Assembly: GCA_014360645.1 (NCBI GenBank)
Contig: JACIXD010000017.1
Coordinates: 24,505-88,504 of the forward strand
Reading direction: 5' to 3'
From: Actinomycetota bacterium
GTDB taxonomy: Bacteria; Actinomycetota; Geothermincolia; Geothermincolales; RBG-13-55-18
Length of the DNA stretch: 64,000 bases
A program made the translations under genes and the position numbers. Numbering within the stretch: the stretch's first letter is position 1; each line of letters begins with the position of its first letter. The notes beneath the pieces were generated by a model. It made no database searches, was not told the origin of the DNA, and saw only the letters and a program-made list of their open reading frames with translations. Positions 35,159 to 43,740 of this stretch are shown here, one piece after another.

Positions 35159-36763
35159 ATGGTAAAGACCATGGGAGAGGAGACGGTCTTGCGAGAAGGC
35201 GGGATGCCCGCGTACATGAAGCCGGGAGAGCTCCCCTCCCGCGCCGGCCTAGTGGTGGTCGGGGGAGGGGTGATCGGGTGCTCCATAGCCCGCGAGGCCA
35301 CGCGTTTCACGTCCGACGTGGTGGTGCTGGAGAAGGAGGCCGACGTGGCGTGCGGCACCTCCAAGGCCAACAACGCCGAGGTGCACTCGGGCATCGGCGA
35401 GGACGCCGGCACCCTCAAACAGAAGCTCAACGTGCGCGGCAACCGCATGTACGACGACTTTGTGCGGGGCCTGGGGGTGGAGCTCAAGCGCCAGGGGCTG
35501 CTCATCGTGGTCACCCAGCGCGCCATCCCCCGCGACGGGGGCATGTCCGAGGACGAGCGCATGGAGCTGCTCACCCGCAAGATCCCCGAGGGCATCGTGG
35601 CCTACGGTAAGAACGCCGGCATCGAGGGCCTGCGCACCCTCTCCCGCGAAGAGGTCTTCCGCATGGAGCCCAACGTCACCCGCGAGGCGGTGGCGGGGGT
35701 CTTCGACCCCACCTACGGGCTCATCAGCCCCTACAAGCTCACCATCGCCCTCGCGGAACACGCGGTTATCAACGGCGCGAGGGTGTTTCTCAACACGACG
35801 GTCACCGGCTTCCGCGTTGAGGACGGCGCGGTGAGGGCGGTGATCACAGACCGCGGCGAGATCGAGACCTCCCTGGTGGTCAACGCCGCCGGGGTCTTCG
35901 CCGACGAGGTGGCGGACATGGCCGGGGCGGGCGGTTTCGTGATCCATCCCCGCAAGGGGGCCACCCTGCTCTTCGACCGCCAGGTGACGGCGGAGTACGT
36001 TAGGTCCAGCGTGGCCGAGTTCCGGCTGCCGGGCCAGAGGACCACCCAGAGCAAGGGGGGAGGGGCCATGCCCACCGCCGAGGGCAACCTGCAGCTCGGC
36101 CCCACGGCCATCGAGGTGGAGGACAAGTACGACACCTCCATCTCCGCCGAGGAGATCGAGGAGATCTTCGAGCGCTTCCACTACCTGCTGCCTGATTTTC
36201 CCAGAGACGCCCTCATCTCCGCCTTCAGCGGCGTGCGCGCCCCCACCCTGGAGGAGGATTTCGTCATCGGAGCCTCCGAGGCGGTGCGGGGGTTCGTGAA
36301 CGTGGCGGGCATCCAGTCGCCGGGCCTGGCCTCCGCCCCGGCCATCGCCGAGATGGTCCTGGGCATCCTGCACGACCTGGGGCTGCCGCGCGAGCCGCGC
36401 CCGGACTTCGACCCCGTGCGCCCCGCGCCGCCCAAGTTCTCCGAGCTCTCCAACGCGGAGCGCAACCGCCTCATCCGCGAGGACCCGCGCTGGGGGAACG
36501 TCATCTGCCGCTGCGAGACGGTGACGGAGATGGAGGTGGTGAACGCCATCCATTCCATCATCCCCGCCACCAACATGGACGCGGTGAAGCGGCGCACCCG
36601 CACCGGCATGGGGCGATGCCAGGGCGGATTCTGCCACAACCGCGTGGCCGCCATCCTGGCCCGCGAGCTGGGCATCCCCGTCACCGCGGTCACCAAGGAC
36701 GGGGAGGGCTCGCCGGTCTTTCTGGGCGCGGCCAAGGAGTTCCTGGGGGGTGGCCAGGCTTGA
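35159..36763 (+). CDS. FAD-dependent glycerol-3-phosphate dehydrogenase-like protein with BFD-type iron-sulfur domain
   Basis: The 534-residue protein begins with a Rossmann FAD motif VVVGGGVIGCS (about 33-42), continues with the DAO fold (KANNAEVHSGIG, VNAAGVFADEVADMAG, GVRAPTLEEDFVIG) and ends with a [2Fe-2S] BFD-like domain, CRC (C450, C452) and CQGGFC (C487, C492). This is the architecture of anaerobic GlpA-like proteins in anaerobes. Other starts at 35171 and 35204 are possible. The next gene begins with TTG overlapping its stop (TTGA). It likely oxidises glycerol-3-phosphate or a related 2-hydroxy acid and passes electrons to the next subunit. Confidence 0.85.
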   Translation: MVKTMGEETVLREGGMPAYMKPGELPSRAGLVVVGGGVIGCSIAREATRFTSDVVVLEKEADVACGTSKANNAEVHSGIGEDAGTLKQKLNVRGNRMYDDFVRGLGVELKRQGLLIVVTQRAIPRDGGMSEDERMELLTRKIPEGIVAYGKNAGIEGLRTLSREEVFRMEPNVTREAVAGVFDPTYGLISPYKLTIALAEHAVINGARVFLNTTVTGFRVEDGAVRAVITDRGEIETSLVVNAAGVFADEVADMAGAGGFVIHPRKGATLLFDRQVTAEYVRSSVAEFRLPGQRTTQSKGGGAMPTAEGNLQLGPTAIEVEDKYDTSISAEEIEEIFERFHYLLPDFPRDALISAFSGVRAPTLEEDFVIGASEAVRGFVNVAGIQSPGLASAPAIAEMVLGILHDLGLPREPRPDFDPVRPAPPKFSELSNAERNRLIREDPRWGNVICRCETVTEMEVVNAIHSIIPATNMDAVKRRTRTGMGRCQGGFCHNRVAAILARELGIPVTAVTKDGEGSPVFLGAAKEFLGGGQA

Positions 36764-38034
36764 GCGCGGTGCGCAGGCCGCAGTGCGTGGTCATCGGCGC
36801 CGGCCCCGCCGGGCTGGGGGCGGCTCTGGCGGCGCGGGAGGCGGGGCTCTCCGACGTCATGCTCCTGGAGCGCGATTTCGAGCTGGGGGGCATCCTGCCG
36901 CAGTGCATCCACGACGGCTTCGGGTCCATCGTCTTCGAACAGGTGCTCACCGGGCCGCAGTACGCCCAGCGCTTCATCGACCGCGTGGAGAGGGCGGGCA
37001 TCGAGGTGAAGCTCAACACCATGGTGCTGGAGATGCGGGGGGACCGGCGCATCACCGCCGTCAACCCCGCGGACGGGGTCTTCGAGCTGGAACCCTCTTC
37101 CATCGTGCTGGCCATGGGCTGCCGGGAACGCACGCGGCACCAGGTGATGATCCCCGGCTACCGGCCCGCGGGAGTGATCTGCGCCGGGGCCGCCCAGCGC
37201 GACATCAACATCGAGGGGCTGATGCCCGGCAGGCGGGCGGTCATCCTGGGCTCGGGGGACATCGGCCTCATCATGGCCCGCCGCCTCACCCTGGAGGGGG
37301 CGGAGGTGGAAGGGGTCTATGAGATCATGGACCACCCCGGGGGGCTCACGCGCAACGTGGTACAGTGCCTGCACGACTACGACATCCCCCTGCATCTCTC
37401 CCACACCGTGACCTTCATCCACGGCAGGAAGAGGGTGGAGGCGGTGACGGTGGCCCGGGTGGGGGAGGACCTCAAGCCCTTGAGGGACACGGAGCGACGC
37501 GTGCCCTGCGACACCCTGGTGCTCTCAGTGGGCCTCATCCCCGAGAACGAGCTCTCCAAGCAGGCGGGGGTGCAGCTGGACCCCCTCACCGGAGGGCCGG
37601 TAGTGGACGAGACCATGCACACCTCCGTGGAGGGCATCTTCGCCTGCGGCAACGTGGTCTGCGTCTTCGACCTCGTGGACTGGGTCACGCAGACCGCGGA
37701 GACGGCGGGCCGGGGGGCGGCGGAGTACGTGCTGGAGGCCGGGAGGCGGAAGCGCGGGCCCGCGGTGCGGGTCACCGCGGGTCGAAACGTGAAGTTCGTG
37801 GTGCCGCAGCTCGTCCGGCGCCCGGAACGCGGCGTGGATTTCTTCTTCCGCGTGGAACACCCAGAGAGGGCGGCGCGGACGCGGGTGCTGGTGGACGGCG
37901 AGGAGCTCTACTCCCGCAAGGCGAAGATGGTGCGGCCGCCGGAGATGATCAAGGCGGGGGCGGACCCCGGGAAGGCGGCGCGCGGGCCGGAGAACGTCAC
38001 CGTGGAAGTGGTCGCGGAGGAGGAAGAGGCATGA
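36760..38034 (+). CDS. NAD(FAD)-dependent oxidoreductase, GlpB-like partner
   Basis: TTG 36760 overlaps the previous stop and follows GGGGGGTGG. The 424-residue flavoprotein has CVVIGAGPAGLGAALAAREA at its start, a second nucleotide-binding motif AVILGSGDIGLIMARRL near 160, and the late FACGNVVCVFDLVDW that closes the FAD site. A CGHxG-like Cys pair is absent, but GCRERTRHQ is conserved in this subgroup. It is the standard middle gene of the GlpA-like/NAD(FAD)/DUF1667 trio and probably exchanges electrons with NAD or ferredoxin. Confidence 0.85.
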   Translation: MSAVRRPQCVVIGAGPAGLGAALAAREAGLSDVMLLERDFELGGILPQCIHDGFGSIVFEQVLTGPQYAQRFIDRVERAGIEVKLNTMVLEMRGDRRITAVNPADGVFELEPSSIVLAMGCRERTRHQVMIPGYRPAGVICAGAAQRDINIEGLMPGRRAVILGSGDIGLIMARRLTLEGAEVEGVYEIMDHPGGLTRNVVQCLHDYDIPLHLSHTVTFIHGRKRVEAVTVARVGEDLKPLRDTERRVPCDTLVLSVGLIPENELSKQAGVQLDPLTGGPVVDETMHTSVEGIFACGNVVCVFDLVDWVTQTAETAGRGAAEYVLEAGRRKRGPAVRVTAGRNVKFVVPQLVRRPERGVDFFFRVEHPERAARTRVLVDGEELYSRKAKMVRPPEMIKAGADPGKAARGPENVTVEVVAEEEEA

Positions 38035-38091
38035 CGCGTCCGCGGCGGCGAGGAGAGAGCGCGCGGAATGCGGGGACCGCGGGGGGACGCG

Positions 38092-38475
38092 ATGAAGAAA
38101 ACGCATAGCTACACCTGCATCAACTGCCCCCTGAGCTGTGGGCTGACCCTGGTGGAGGAGGACGGCGAGGTCCTCGAGGTGAGCGGCGCCGACTGCAGGG
38201 TGGGTGAGAAATATGCCGTGGAGGAGTTCCGCAATCCCCGCCGCACTGTGAGCACCACCGTGCGTGTGCAGGGCGGCGTGCTCCCCCTGCTGCCGGTGGT
38301 GAGCGCGGCGCCCATCCCCAAGGCCCTGGTGAGGGACGCGGTGCGCATGCTCTCCAGGCTCACCGTGGATGCGCCGGTGGCGGACGGCCAGGTCATCTAC
38401 CCCGACATCCTCGGCACCGGGGTGGACGTCGTCGCCTCCCGGCGGCTAGACGCCGCGGGCCGAGGGGACGCGTAA
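38092..38475 (+). CDS. DUF1667 protein, third subunit of the GlpA-like complex
   Basis: ATG 38092 opens a 127-residue protein whose N-terminus CINCPLSCGL (C9, C12, C16) with C33 forms a four-Cys site, the DUF1667 hallmark and probable iron-sulfur ligand set. The remainder (NPRRTVSTTVRVQGG, GQVIYPDILGTGVDVVASR) is also diagnostic. It is 57 bp after the flavoprotein. Together the three genes form an anaerobic glycerol-3-phosphate-type dehydrogenase complex. Confidence 0.88.
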   Translation: MKKTHSYTCINCPLSCGLTLVEEDGEVLEVSGADCRVGEKYAVEEFRNPRRTVSTTVRVQGGVLPLLPVVSAAPIPKALVRDAVRMLSRLTVDAPVADGQVIYPDILGTGVDVVASRRLDAAGRGDA

Positions 38476-38496
38476 GGAGGTCCGGGCACGCGCCGT

Positions 38497-38530
38497 GGGA
38501 AGACGCGTGGCGTGGCGCGGGCGTCTTCCC
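38497..38530 (+). terminator. Strong hairpin after the GlpA-like operon
   Basis: GGGAAGACGC (38497-38506) pairs with GCGTCTTCCC (38521-38530) across a 14-nt loop. There is no T tract, so termination would need Rho or act as an RNA-stabilising structure. Confidence 0.45.
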
Positions 38531-38661
38531 CGCAGACGGCGAGGCCCGGCCCTCTCTTAGGAAATATCTGCCACATAAGACCCCGACCCGACTTTTCGGG
38601 AACCTTTGGCCCGCGTGACGGGTCATAGCCTTCTGACAACACCGTGAGGAGGAAAGGGGCG

Positions 38662-39735
38662 ATGACAACCTTGTTGCCTGTGATAGAGAGGTCTGACGTG
38701 GCGGAGTTCCTGGCCAGCAGGGAATTCGCCCTGCCGGCGCTCTTCGTGCTGGGCGGGCTTGTCCTGGGGTTCGCGCTCGAGCGGCTGCTGATCATGGCCC
38801 TGGGAAGGCTGTGGTCAAGGCGCGGCTGGGACGGCTGGCAGACGGTGCGCAGGTCCCTGCTGGGCATGGTGACCCTGTGGTCGGTGGCGGGAGGACTGTA
38901 TGCCGCAATGAAGGTCACCAGCCTGTATCCTACAGCGCTGCTGGTTTACCAGAAGGCCTTCGTGGTGCTGGCGGTGTTCACCGTTTCCCTGGTCACGGCG
39001 AGGATCGCGGCGGGTCTGGTGGACCTGTCCATAAGAAAGGCCGAGGGCGCGCTGCCCTCCACCACCATCTGGGGCAACGTGGTGAGGATGTTCGTCATGC
39101 TCACCGGACTGCTGGTAGCCCTCAAGCTGCTGGACGTGCCCATCACCCCCATCCTCACCGCCCTGGGAGTGGGAGGTTTCGCCATGGCCCTGGCCTTCCA
39201 GGACACCCTGTCCAACCTCTTCGCGGGGCTGCACATCCTTGCCTCCAAGCAGATCGCCCCCGGCGATTACGTGAAGCTTGACAGCGGAGACGAGGGCTAC
39301 GTGGTGGACGTCACCTGGCGCAACACCACCATCAGGACGCTTCCCAACAACGTGGTGGTCATCCCGAACTCCCGCATGGCCTCGGCCATCATCACCAACT
39401 ATCACCGGCCCGCCCCGGAGATATCAGTGCTGGTGGACCTGGGCGTGGCCATGGACAGCGACCTCCGCCGCGTCGAGGAGGTGACCCTGGAGGTGGCCAG
39501 GAAGGTGCTGCGCGAGGTGCAGGGCGGGGTGGACGCCTTCGAGCCCATGGTCTTCTTCCGGGAGTTCTCGGATTTTCGCATCGAGTTCACCGTGGTCCTG
39601 CGCGCCCGCGAGTACGTGGACCGCTTCCGCTTGAAGCACGAGTTCATCAAGCGCCTGCACGAGCGCTATCGCGAGGAGGGCATAGAGATCCCCAGCGCCA
39701 CACGCGCGCTGCGCTTCGAGTTGGAACGGGTGTGA
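38662..39735 (+). CDS. Mechanosensitive ion channel, MscS family
   Basis: ATG 38662 follows GAGGAGGAAAGGGG. The 357-residue protein has four to five helices. They end in the pore helix and hinge (TALGVGGFAMALAFQDTLSN, then LFAGLHIL), followed by the beta domain (GDEGYVVDVTWRNTTIRTL, PNNVVVIPNSRMASAIITNY) and a C-terminal alpha/beta domain. The length and order match small-conductance MscS homologues with an extra N-terminal helix pair. It relieves turgor on osmotic downshift. It stands alone. Confidence 0.92.
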   Translation: MTTLLPVIERSDVAEFLASREFALPALFVLGGLVLGFALERLLIMALGRLWSRRGWDGWQTVRRSLLGMVTLWSVAGGLYAAMKVTSLYPTALLVYQKAFVVLAVFTVSLVTARIAAGLVDLSIRKAEGALPSTTIWGNVVRMFVMLTGLLVALKLLDVPITPILTALGVGGFAMALAFQDTLSNLFAGLHILASKQIAPGDYVKLDSGDEGYVVDVTWRNTTIRTLPNNVVVIPNSRMASAIITNYHRPAPEISVLVDLGVAMDSDLRRVEEVTLEVARKVLREVQGGVDAFEPMVFFREFSDFRIEFTVVLRAREYVDRFRLKHEFIKRLHERYREEGIEIPSATRALRFELERV

Positions 39736-40044
39736 GGACGTGGTCCCGGAGCCCTGTCTTCCAGGTGGGGCGGCAGGCGCGAGGATAGTGGTACGGCGGG
39801 GGGCTGCGGAAATAGCGCGAAGCCGGCCTCCCGCTCACCCCGCTCGGTCCCGTGGGCGCCGGCATCGGCGGTACGCCCGCGCCACCGCCCCGTCATGGCC
39901 CTTCGGACCCGTGGGTGGGCGGTGCCGGTTGCGTGGGGCGGCGCGGGCGCACGGGAAAGATGCGCCCCGGGGCCGGGAGATGTCGGCGCGCCGCGCTATG
40001 ATGGTTCGCGTACGGCGACAGAGACGCGACGAGGAGGTGCGGAG
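39736..40044. other. Intergenic region without recognisable features
   Basis: These 309 bases are GC-rich and hold no gene or repeat I can support. AGGAGGTG at about 40032 is the SD of the next small gene, and any promoter for the peptide/amidoligase pair must lie here, but I see no consensus boxes. Confidence 0.5.
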
Positions 40045-40230
40045 ATGGAGAGGACCGAGATAAAAGAGAAGGTGGGGGTGGCGGAAGCCTCTACCCTTCC
40101 GGTGAATGAGGCCTCCGGGACCAGGACCATCGAGGTGATCCCCGCCGAGCTCGCGGATGCCGTTTACCTTGAGGTGCAGGCGGTGGCGGACGTGGATCAT
40201 CCCCTACCCTCCAGGATGGACCCGGACTGA
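40045..40230 (+). CDS. 61-residue peptide upstream of a PafA/Dop-like amidoligase (candidate tag or substrate)
   Basis: ATG 40045 has GAGGAGGTG eight bases upstream. The 61-residue acidic product starts MERTEIKEKVGVAEAS, has a central segment TRTIEVIPAELADAVYLEVQ that could form a strand and a helix, and ends DHPLPSRMDPD. It has no Cys, signal peptide or membrane segment. Its size and acidic nature resemble Pup, but the Pup C-terminal Gly-Gly-Gln/Glu is missing. The stop lies 16 bp before the amidoligase start, so both are very likely co-translated. By analogy with peptide-tag systems it may be the ligase substrate. No named family is recognised. Confidence 0.7.
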   Translation: MERTEIKEKVGVAEASTLPVNEASGTRTIEVIPAELADAVYLEVQAVADVDHPLPSRMDPD

Positions 40231-40246
40231 CGGCGATAGGAGATCC

Positions 40247-42043
40247 GTGGCCGGTGGAAGGCGCCTTTTCTCCCCCGTCGCAGGGGTGGAGAGGGAGTAC
40301 CTGCTGCTCTCCCCGCGTGATGCCGATGAGGGGAGCCGGGGGCCGTCTCGTGCCCAGGAGCTGGCGGAGGAGAGGATCTATCGGGCGGGCAACGAGGAGG
40401 GCATCGGTTACATCCTGCGGCCCTGGCCCGGCCCGTGGAAGACGCTGCGGCGGGACGGGGGGGCGTGGGGCCTCGAGGAACACTCCATCCTCGAGGTCAG
40501 CACTCCCGAGACCGCAGACGGCATCGAGGCCGTATCCTACCTGCGCGCAAGCGAGGCGTCCATGCGCCTGGCCCTGGCCGGAATGGAGGATGCCCCGGCG
40601 TGCGACGCCTTCCTAACCTGCACCCCCGCCTGCATGACGCGTTTCGAGCCCGGAAACCCGCGCCAGCTCTGGCTGGGCTTCCACCTCAATCTCTTCCTCC
40701 CCCTGGACTGGAGGCAGCGACGGCAGCTTGCGAGCTGGCTGGCCCTGCTCTCCCCCCTCATCTCCGCGGGCGGAGGCCTGACGGAAAGGGGCCTGGTGCT
40801 CTCCCCCGCCGGCTGCAGGGTCGGGGATACCCTGGGGTACGGCATGGAGGCCCGGCCGAGCCTGGTGGAGGTGAAGCCCAGCCCACTTTTTATGGAAGAG
40901 AGGCTGGATTCGGGGTATTTCCGCCTCCACCTGCCCTGCTTCGACGCTCCCCTCTCCGCCCGCAGGCTCGCCCTCTCCTTCGCCTCCGTCCAGGTGGTGG
41001 CGGCCCTCGTCTTTCTGCGCGAATGCCTGCCCGAGCTGATACTGGCCAATCCCGCCCGGGCTATGGCCGCCATATCTTCCTCTCCTCTCCTCGCCGAGAT
41101 CCCCGCGTCGCGGCGCTTCAGGCTGGAGGGCGGGCGCATGATCACCCACGCGGAGGCTATGGCAGCGGCGCTCGGGGGTCTGGAGGAGGCGAGGAAGAGG
41201 TTCTACCTCGATCCCCTGCGGGAGCTGGCCGTGGAGAGGCTGGCCGCGGGCATCCGCGCCTGGCCCCGCGGCGGCGAGGAGCTCGCGGAGGACTTCGACT
41301 TCTTCACCCGGGCGGCCGTCCACCGCCAGGCCCTGGAGCTGCAGGGAGTGACCCCCGCATGGTTCGACCGCGTGGCCGTCCCGGTGATCGCCCTGGCGTC
41401 CAGGATGGGCGGGGGGATCCTGGAGCTGGCGCGCTCCTCTCCTCGCGAGGCGCGTTCCCTGCTGCGCCGGGGAGGCAGCGAACACCAGCGCGAGCGCCTG
41501 CGCTCCCTCCTGCGGGAGCGACGGCTTTCCCCGCAGGACATACCATTTCTTGCCAGAGCGGTGCGGCGCCTGCGCTCGCTGGAACTCAGGCTGGGAGAGG
41601 TCTTCCCCGGCCGCTCGCCCCTCGCCGCATGGGACGACCGCACCTGGGAGGACCTCGTGCGCCGCGCTTCTTCCCCGCGCCGCGAGCCCAACCGCGCGGA
41701 CGCCAGGTCCGAGCTGGTGTGCCGTTTCGCCTCCCTCGGCGAGCGCGTGCAAGCGACCTGGGATCACCTCTTCTTCTTCCCTCCCGGCGGAGGCGTGGGC
41801 GTCATCACCCTGCCCCACCCGGCGAGCCCGAAAGCCCTGCCCTTCCGCTGGCTGAGCGAGGAGGAACAGGACGAATACGCGGAGGCGCGCCCCATGGAGA
41901 TAAATTACATGCAGTTCGTCCTCAGGCACGACAGGGAGGGGCGTCGCGAGTTCGAGGAAACGCTGGCGGAGCTCCTGCGGGACGAGTCCGTGCGGTCGCT
42001 GTGGGGAGGCCCGCCCCTCCTCAACCAGTTGCGGCTTTTCTGA
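40247..42043 (+). CDS. Divergent PafA/Dop-like (Pup ligase family) carboxylate-amine ligase
   Basis: GTG 40247 follows AGGAG. The 598-residue protein shows, in order, the landmarks of the PafA/Dop branch of the glutamine-synthetase-like ligases. VEREY (14-18) parallels the TEVEYG nucleotide-site strand. EEHSILEVSTPE (77-88) parallels the DHAHPEYSAPE metal-binding strand. GFHLNLFLP (144-152) parallels GSHENYL. SAGGGL (173-178) parallels the GSG loop, and FRLHLPCFDAPLSA (225-238) parallels RRLHVIIGDANLAE. Key acids are partly kept (E15, E17, E83, E88) but some Dop/PafA residues differ (His-Leu-Asn for His-Glu-Asn). The helical C-terminal half is longer than in Dop (about 500 residues). No proteasome genes are in the window. 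It may ligate or deamidate the upstream 61-residue peptide. An alternative is a GCS2-type ligase. Confidence 0.65.
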   Translation: MAGGRRLFSPVAGVEREYLLLSPRDADEGSRGPSRAQELAEERIYRAGNEEGIGYILRPWPGPWKTLRRDGGAWGLEEHSILEVSTPETADGIEAVSYLRASEASMRLALAGMEDAPACDAFLTCTPACMTRFEPGNPRQLWLGFHLNLFLPLDWRQRRQLASWLALLSPLISAGGGLTERGLVLSPAGCRVGDTLGYGMEARPSLVEVKPSPLFMEERLDSGYFRLHLPCFDAPLSARRLALSFASVQVVAALVFLRECLPELILANPARAMAAISSSPLLAEIPASRRFRLEGGRMITHAEAMAAALGGLEEARKRFYLDPLRELAVERLAAGIRAWPRGGEELAEDFDFFTRAAVHRQALELQGVTPAWFDRVAVPVIALASRMGGGILELARSSPREARSLLRRGGSEHQRERLRSLLRERRLSPQDIPFLARAVRRLRSLELRLGEVFPGRSPLAAWDDRTWEDLVRRASSPRREPNRADARSELVCRFASLGERVQATWDHLFFFPPGGGVGVITLPHPASPKALPFRWLSEEEQDEYAEARPMEINYMQFVLRHDREGRREFEETLAELLRDESVRSLWGGPPLLNQLRLF

Positions 42044-42154
42044 CCCGCCTCGATACGCCTTTCCGGCGGCGGCCGGCGGGGCGCCGGGAGGGATGCGGGA
42101 CGCCGCGGCGGGCCGTCGTCCCACCGCTGGACGCCGCGGCCGGTCGCCTTTCTC

Positions 42155-43435
42155 TCACGGGGCGGCCTCGAGCGCTTTCTCCAGCTCCGAGAGCATGGCG
42201 TCGAGGGACTCCAGCACCTGGCGCGCCTGCTCCTCCTCGATGATCAGCGGCGGGAGGATCTGGCTCACCGAGGTGTCGTTGTTGGCGTAGATGGTGAGGA
42301 TGCCGTGGCGGAAGCCGGCCAGGGTCATGAGGGGTCCGCAGAAATCGTTGGCCATCTTCAGCCCCATCATCAGGCCCCGCTGCCGCGCCTCCACCAGGAC
42401 CCCGGGGTGACGGTCCGCGAGCTCCCGGAAGCCCCCCTCGAAGACCGCCGCCATCTCCCGCACGTGCTCCAGGAAGCCCTCCTCCTCCAGGATGTCCAGC
42501 ACCTCCAGGGCGGCGTAGCACCCCACCTCCGCTCCCCCGAAGGTGGAGACGTGGATGAAGGGGTTCTCCGCGAAGAAGGAGTCGAGGCGGTCGGAGTACA
42601 CGGTGGCGGTGATGGGGTAGACGCCCCCCGACAGCCCCTTGGCGGTGACCAGGATGTCGGGGACCACGCCGTAGGTGTCGATGCCCCACACCGCCCCGCA
42701 CCGCCCCAGCCCCGTCTGCACCTCGTCGATGATCATCAGCGCCCCGCGGCGGTCGCAGAGCTCGCGCACCCCGGCGTAGAAGTCCTCCGGGGGGACGGCG
42801 ATGCCCAGGGTGGCGGGGATGGTCTCGAAGATCACCGCGGCCGTCTCCCCGCCCGCGCCTCCCCCCATGGCCTCCTCCAGCGCCTCCAGGTCGCCGAAGG
42901 GCACCTGGGTGAACCCCGGGGGAAGGGGCCCGAAGGGGGCGCTGTACTTGGCGTCGCCGGTGGCCAGGGCGAACCCGGTGTGGCCGTGGTAGCCTCCGAC
43001 GGCGGAGATGATCCCCGGTCGCCCGGTATAGCCGCGGGCGAGCTTGATGGCGGTGTCCACGGCCTCGCCTCCCCCCACCCCGAAGACCACGCGGTTGAGG
43101 TCCCCGGGAGAGACGGCCGCCAGCCGCTCCGCCAGCAGGGCGCGGTGCTCGCTCACCAGGTGATGGTTCCCGATGTCAAGTTCTTCCAGAGCACGCCTGA
43201 GCGCGGCCACCACGCGCGGGTGGCGGTGCCCGAGGTTGAAGACCCCGCCGTTGCAGTGGCAGTTGATGAGGCGGTTCCCGTCCAGGTCCCACACGTAGAC
43301 CCCCTCGCGGCGGCCGAAGACGAAGTCGATGCCCACCTCGCGGAAGAAATCCGCCTTGCCGCTGGAGACGTGGCGGGCAAAGCGCGCGCAGACCACCTCT
43401 TTGGGATCCCGGCCGATCAGAGCCATCCGCGGCAC
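42155..43435 (-). CDS. Class III pyridoxal-phosphate aminotransferase
   Basis: The 426-residue enzyme has the class III signature: GVGGGEAVDTAIKLARGYTG, GYHGHTGFA, the PLP-anchoring LMIIDEVQTGLGRCG (D238) and the Schiff-base lysine K266 in VTAKGLSGG. The length fits ornithine/acetylornithine/4-aminobutyrate-type enzymes, but specificity cannot be assigned. It lies downstream of the DUF6206 gene on the same strand (305-bp gap) and convergent with the amidoligase gene. Confidence 0.9.
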   Translation of the reverse strand: MPRMALIGRDPKEVVCARFARHVSSGKADFFREVGIDFVFGRREGVYVWDLDGNRLINCHCNGGVFNLGHRHPRVVAALRRALEELDIGNHHLVSEHRALLAERLAAVSPGDLNRVVFGVGGGEAVDTAIKLARGYTGRPGIISAVGGYHGHTGFALATGDAKYSAPFGPLPPGFTQVPFGDLEALEEAMGGGAGGETAAVIFETIPATLGIAVPPEDFYAGVRELCDRRGALMIIDEVQTGLGRCGAVWGIDTYGVVPDILVTAKGLSGGVYPITATVYSDRLDSFFAENPFIHVSTFGGAEVGCYAALEVLDILEEEGFLEHVREMAAVFEGGFRELADRHPGVLVEARQRGLMMGLKMANDFCGPLMTLAGFRHGILTIYANNDTSVSQILPPLIIEEEQARQVLESLDAMLSELEKALEAAP

Positions 43436-43740
43436 CTCCTTCTATCCTGGGCCCTCGCCTTCAAGAGCCCGTCTTCTCCCGACGTCCGTAACGGAACACG
43501 GGGGATGCCCCTACGCCGTTCATCAGCGCCATGAACCGACCAGTGATGGAAACCCCTACCAGTGCGTTTCACTGGAAGTCCAGGCTCTCTTTCTCTCGTG
43601 AATGAGACCGTCTCCTGTCCACTCGACCCGTCGTACCCGTCTCTCGCGCACTATGCGATGCCTCATGCCCGCACCCGAGACCGGATTGCGACCGCTATCG
43701 ACCTGAAGACCTTCCCACGCATACGCGCCAACGCAACATC
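43436..43740. other. Intergenic region with a small hairpin
   Basis: No gene is seen between DUF6206 and the aminotransferase. ACCAGTGATGG near 43539 and CCAGTGCGTTTCACTGG near 43558-43574 can form small CCAGTG/CACTGG stems, possibly regulatory or terminating on the minus strand. Confidence 0.45.

Noticed and set aside
35249..36637. 462-codon open frame on the minus strand
   Set aside because: It is the shadow of the GlpA-like gene; its composition is His/Asp/Val-rich without motifs.
40045..40230. Calling the 61-residue gene a true Pup
   Set aside because: It lacks the Gly-Gly-Gln/Glu C-terminus and the Pup helical pattern; only size, charge and position agree.
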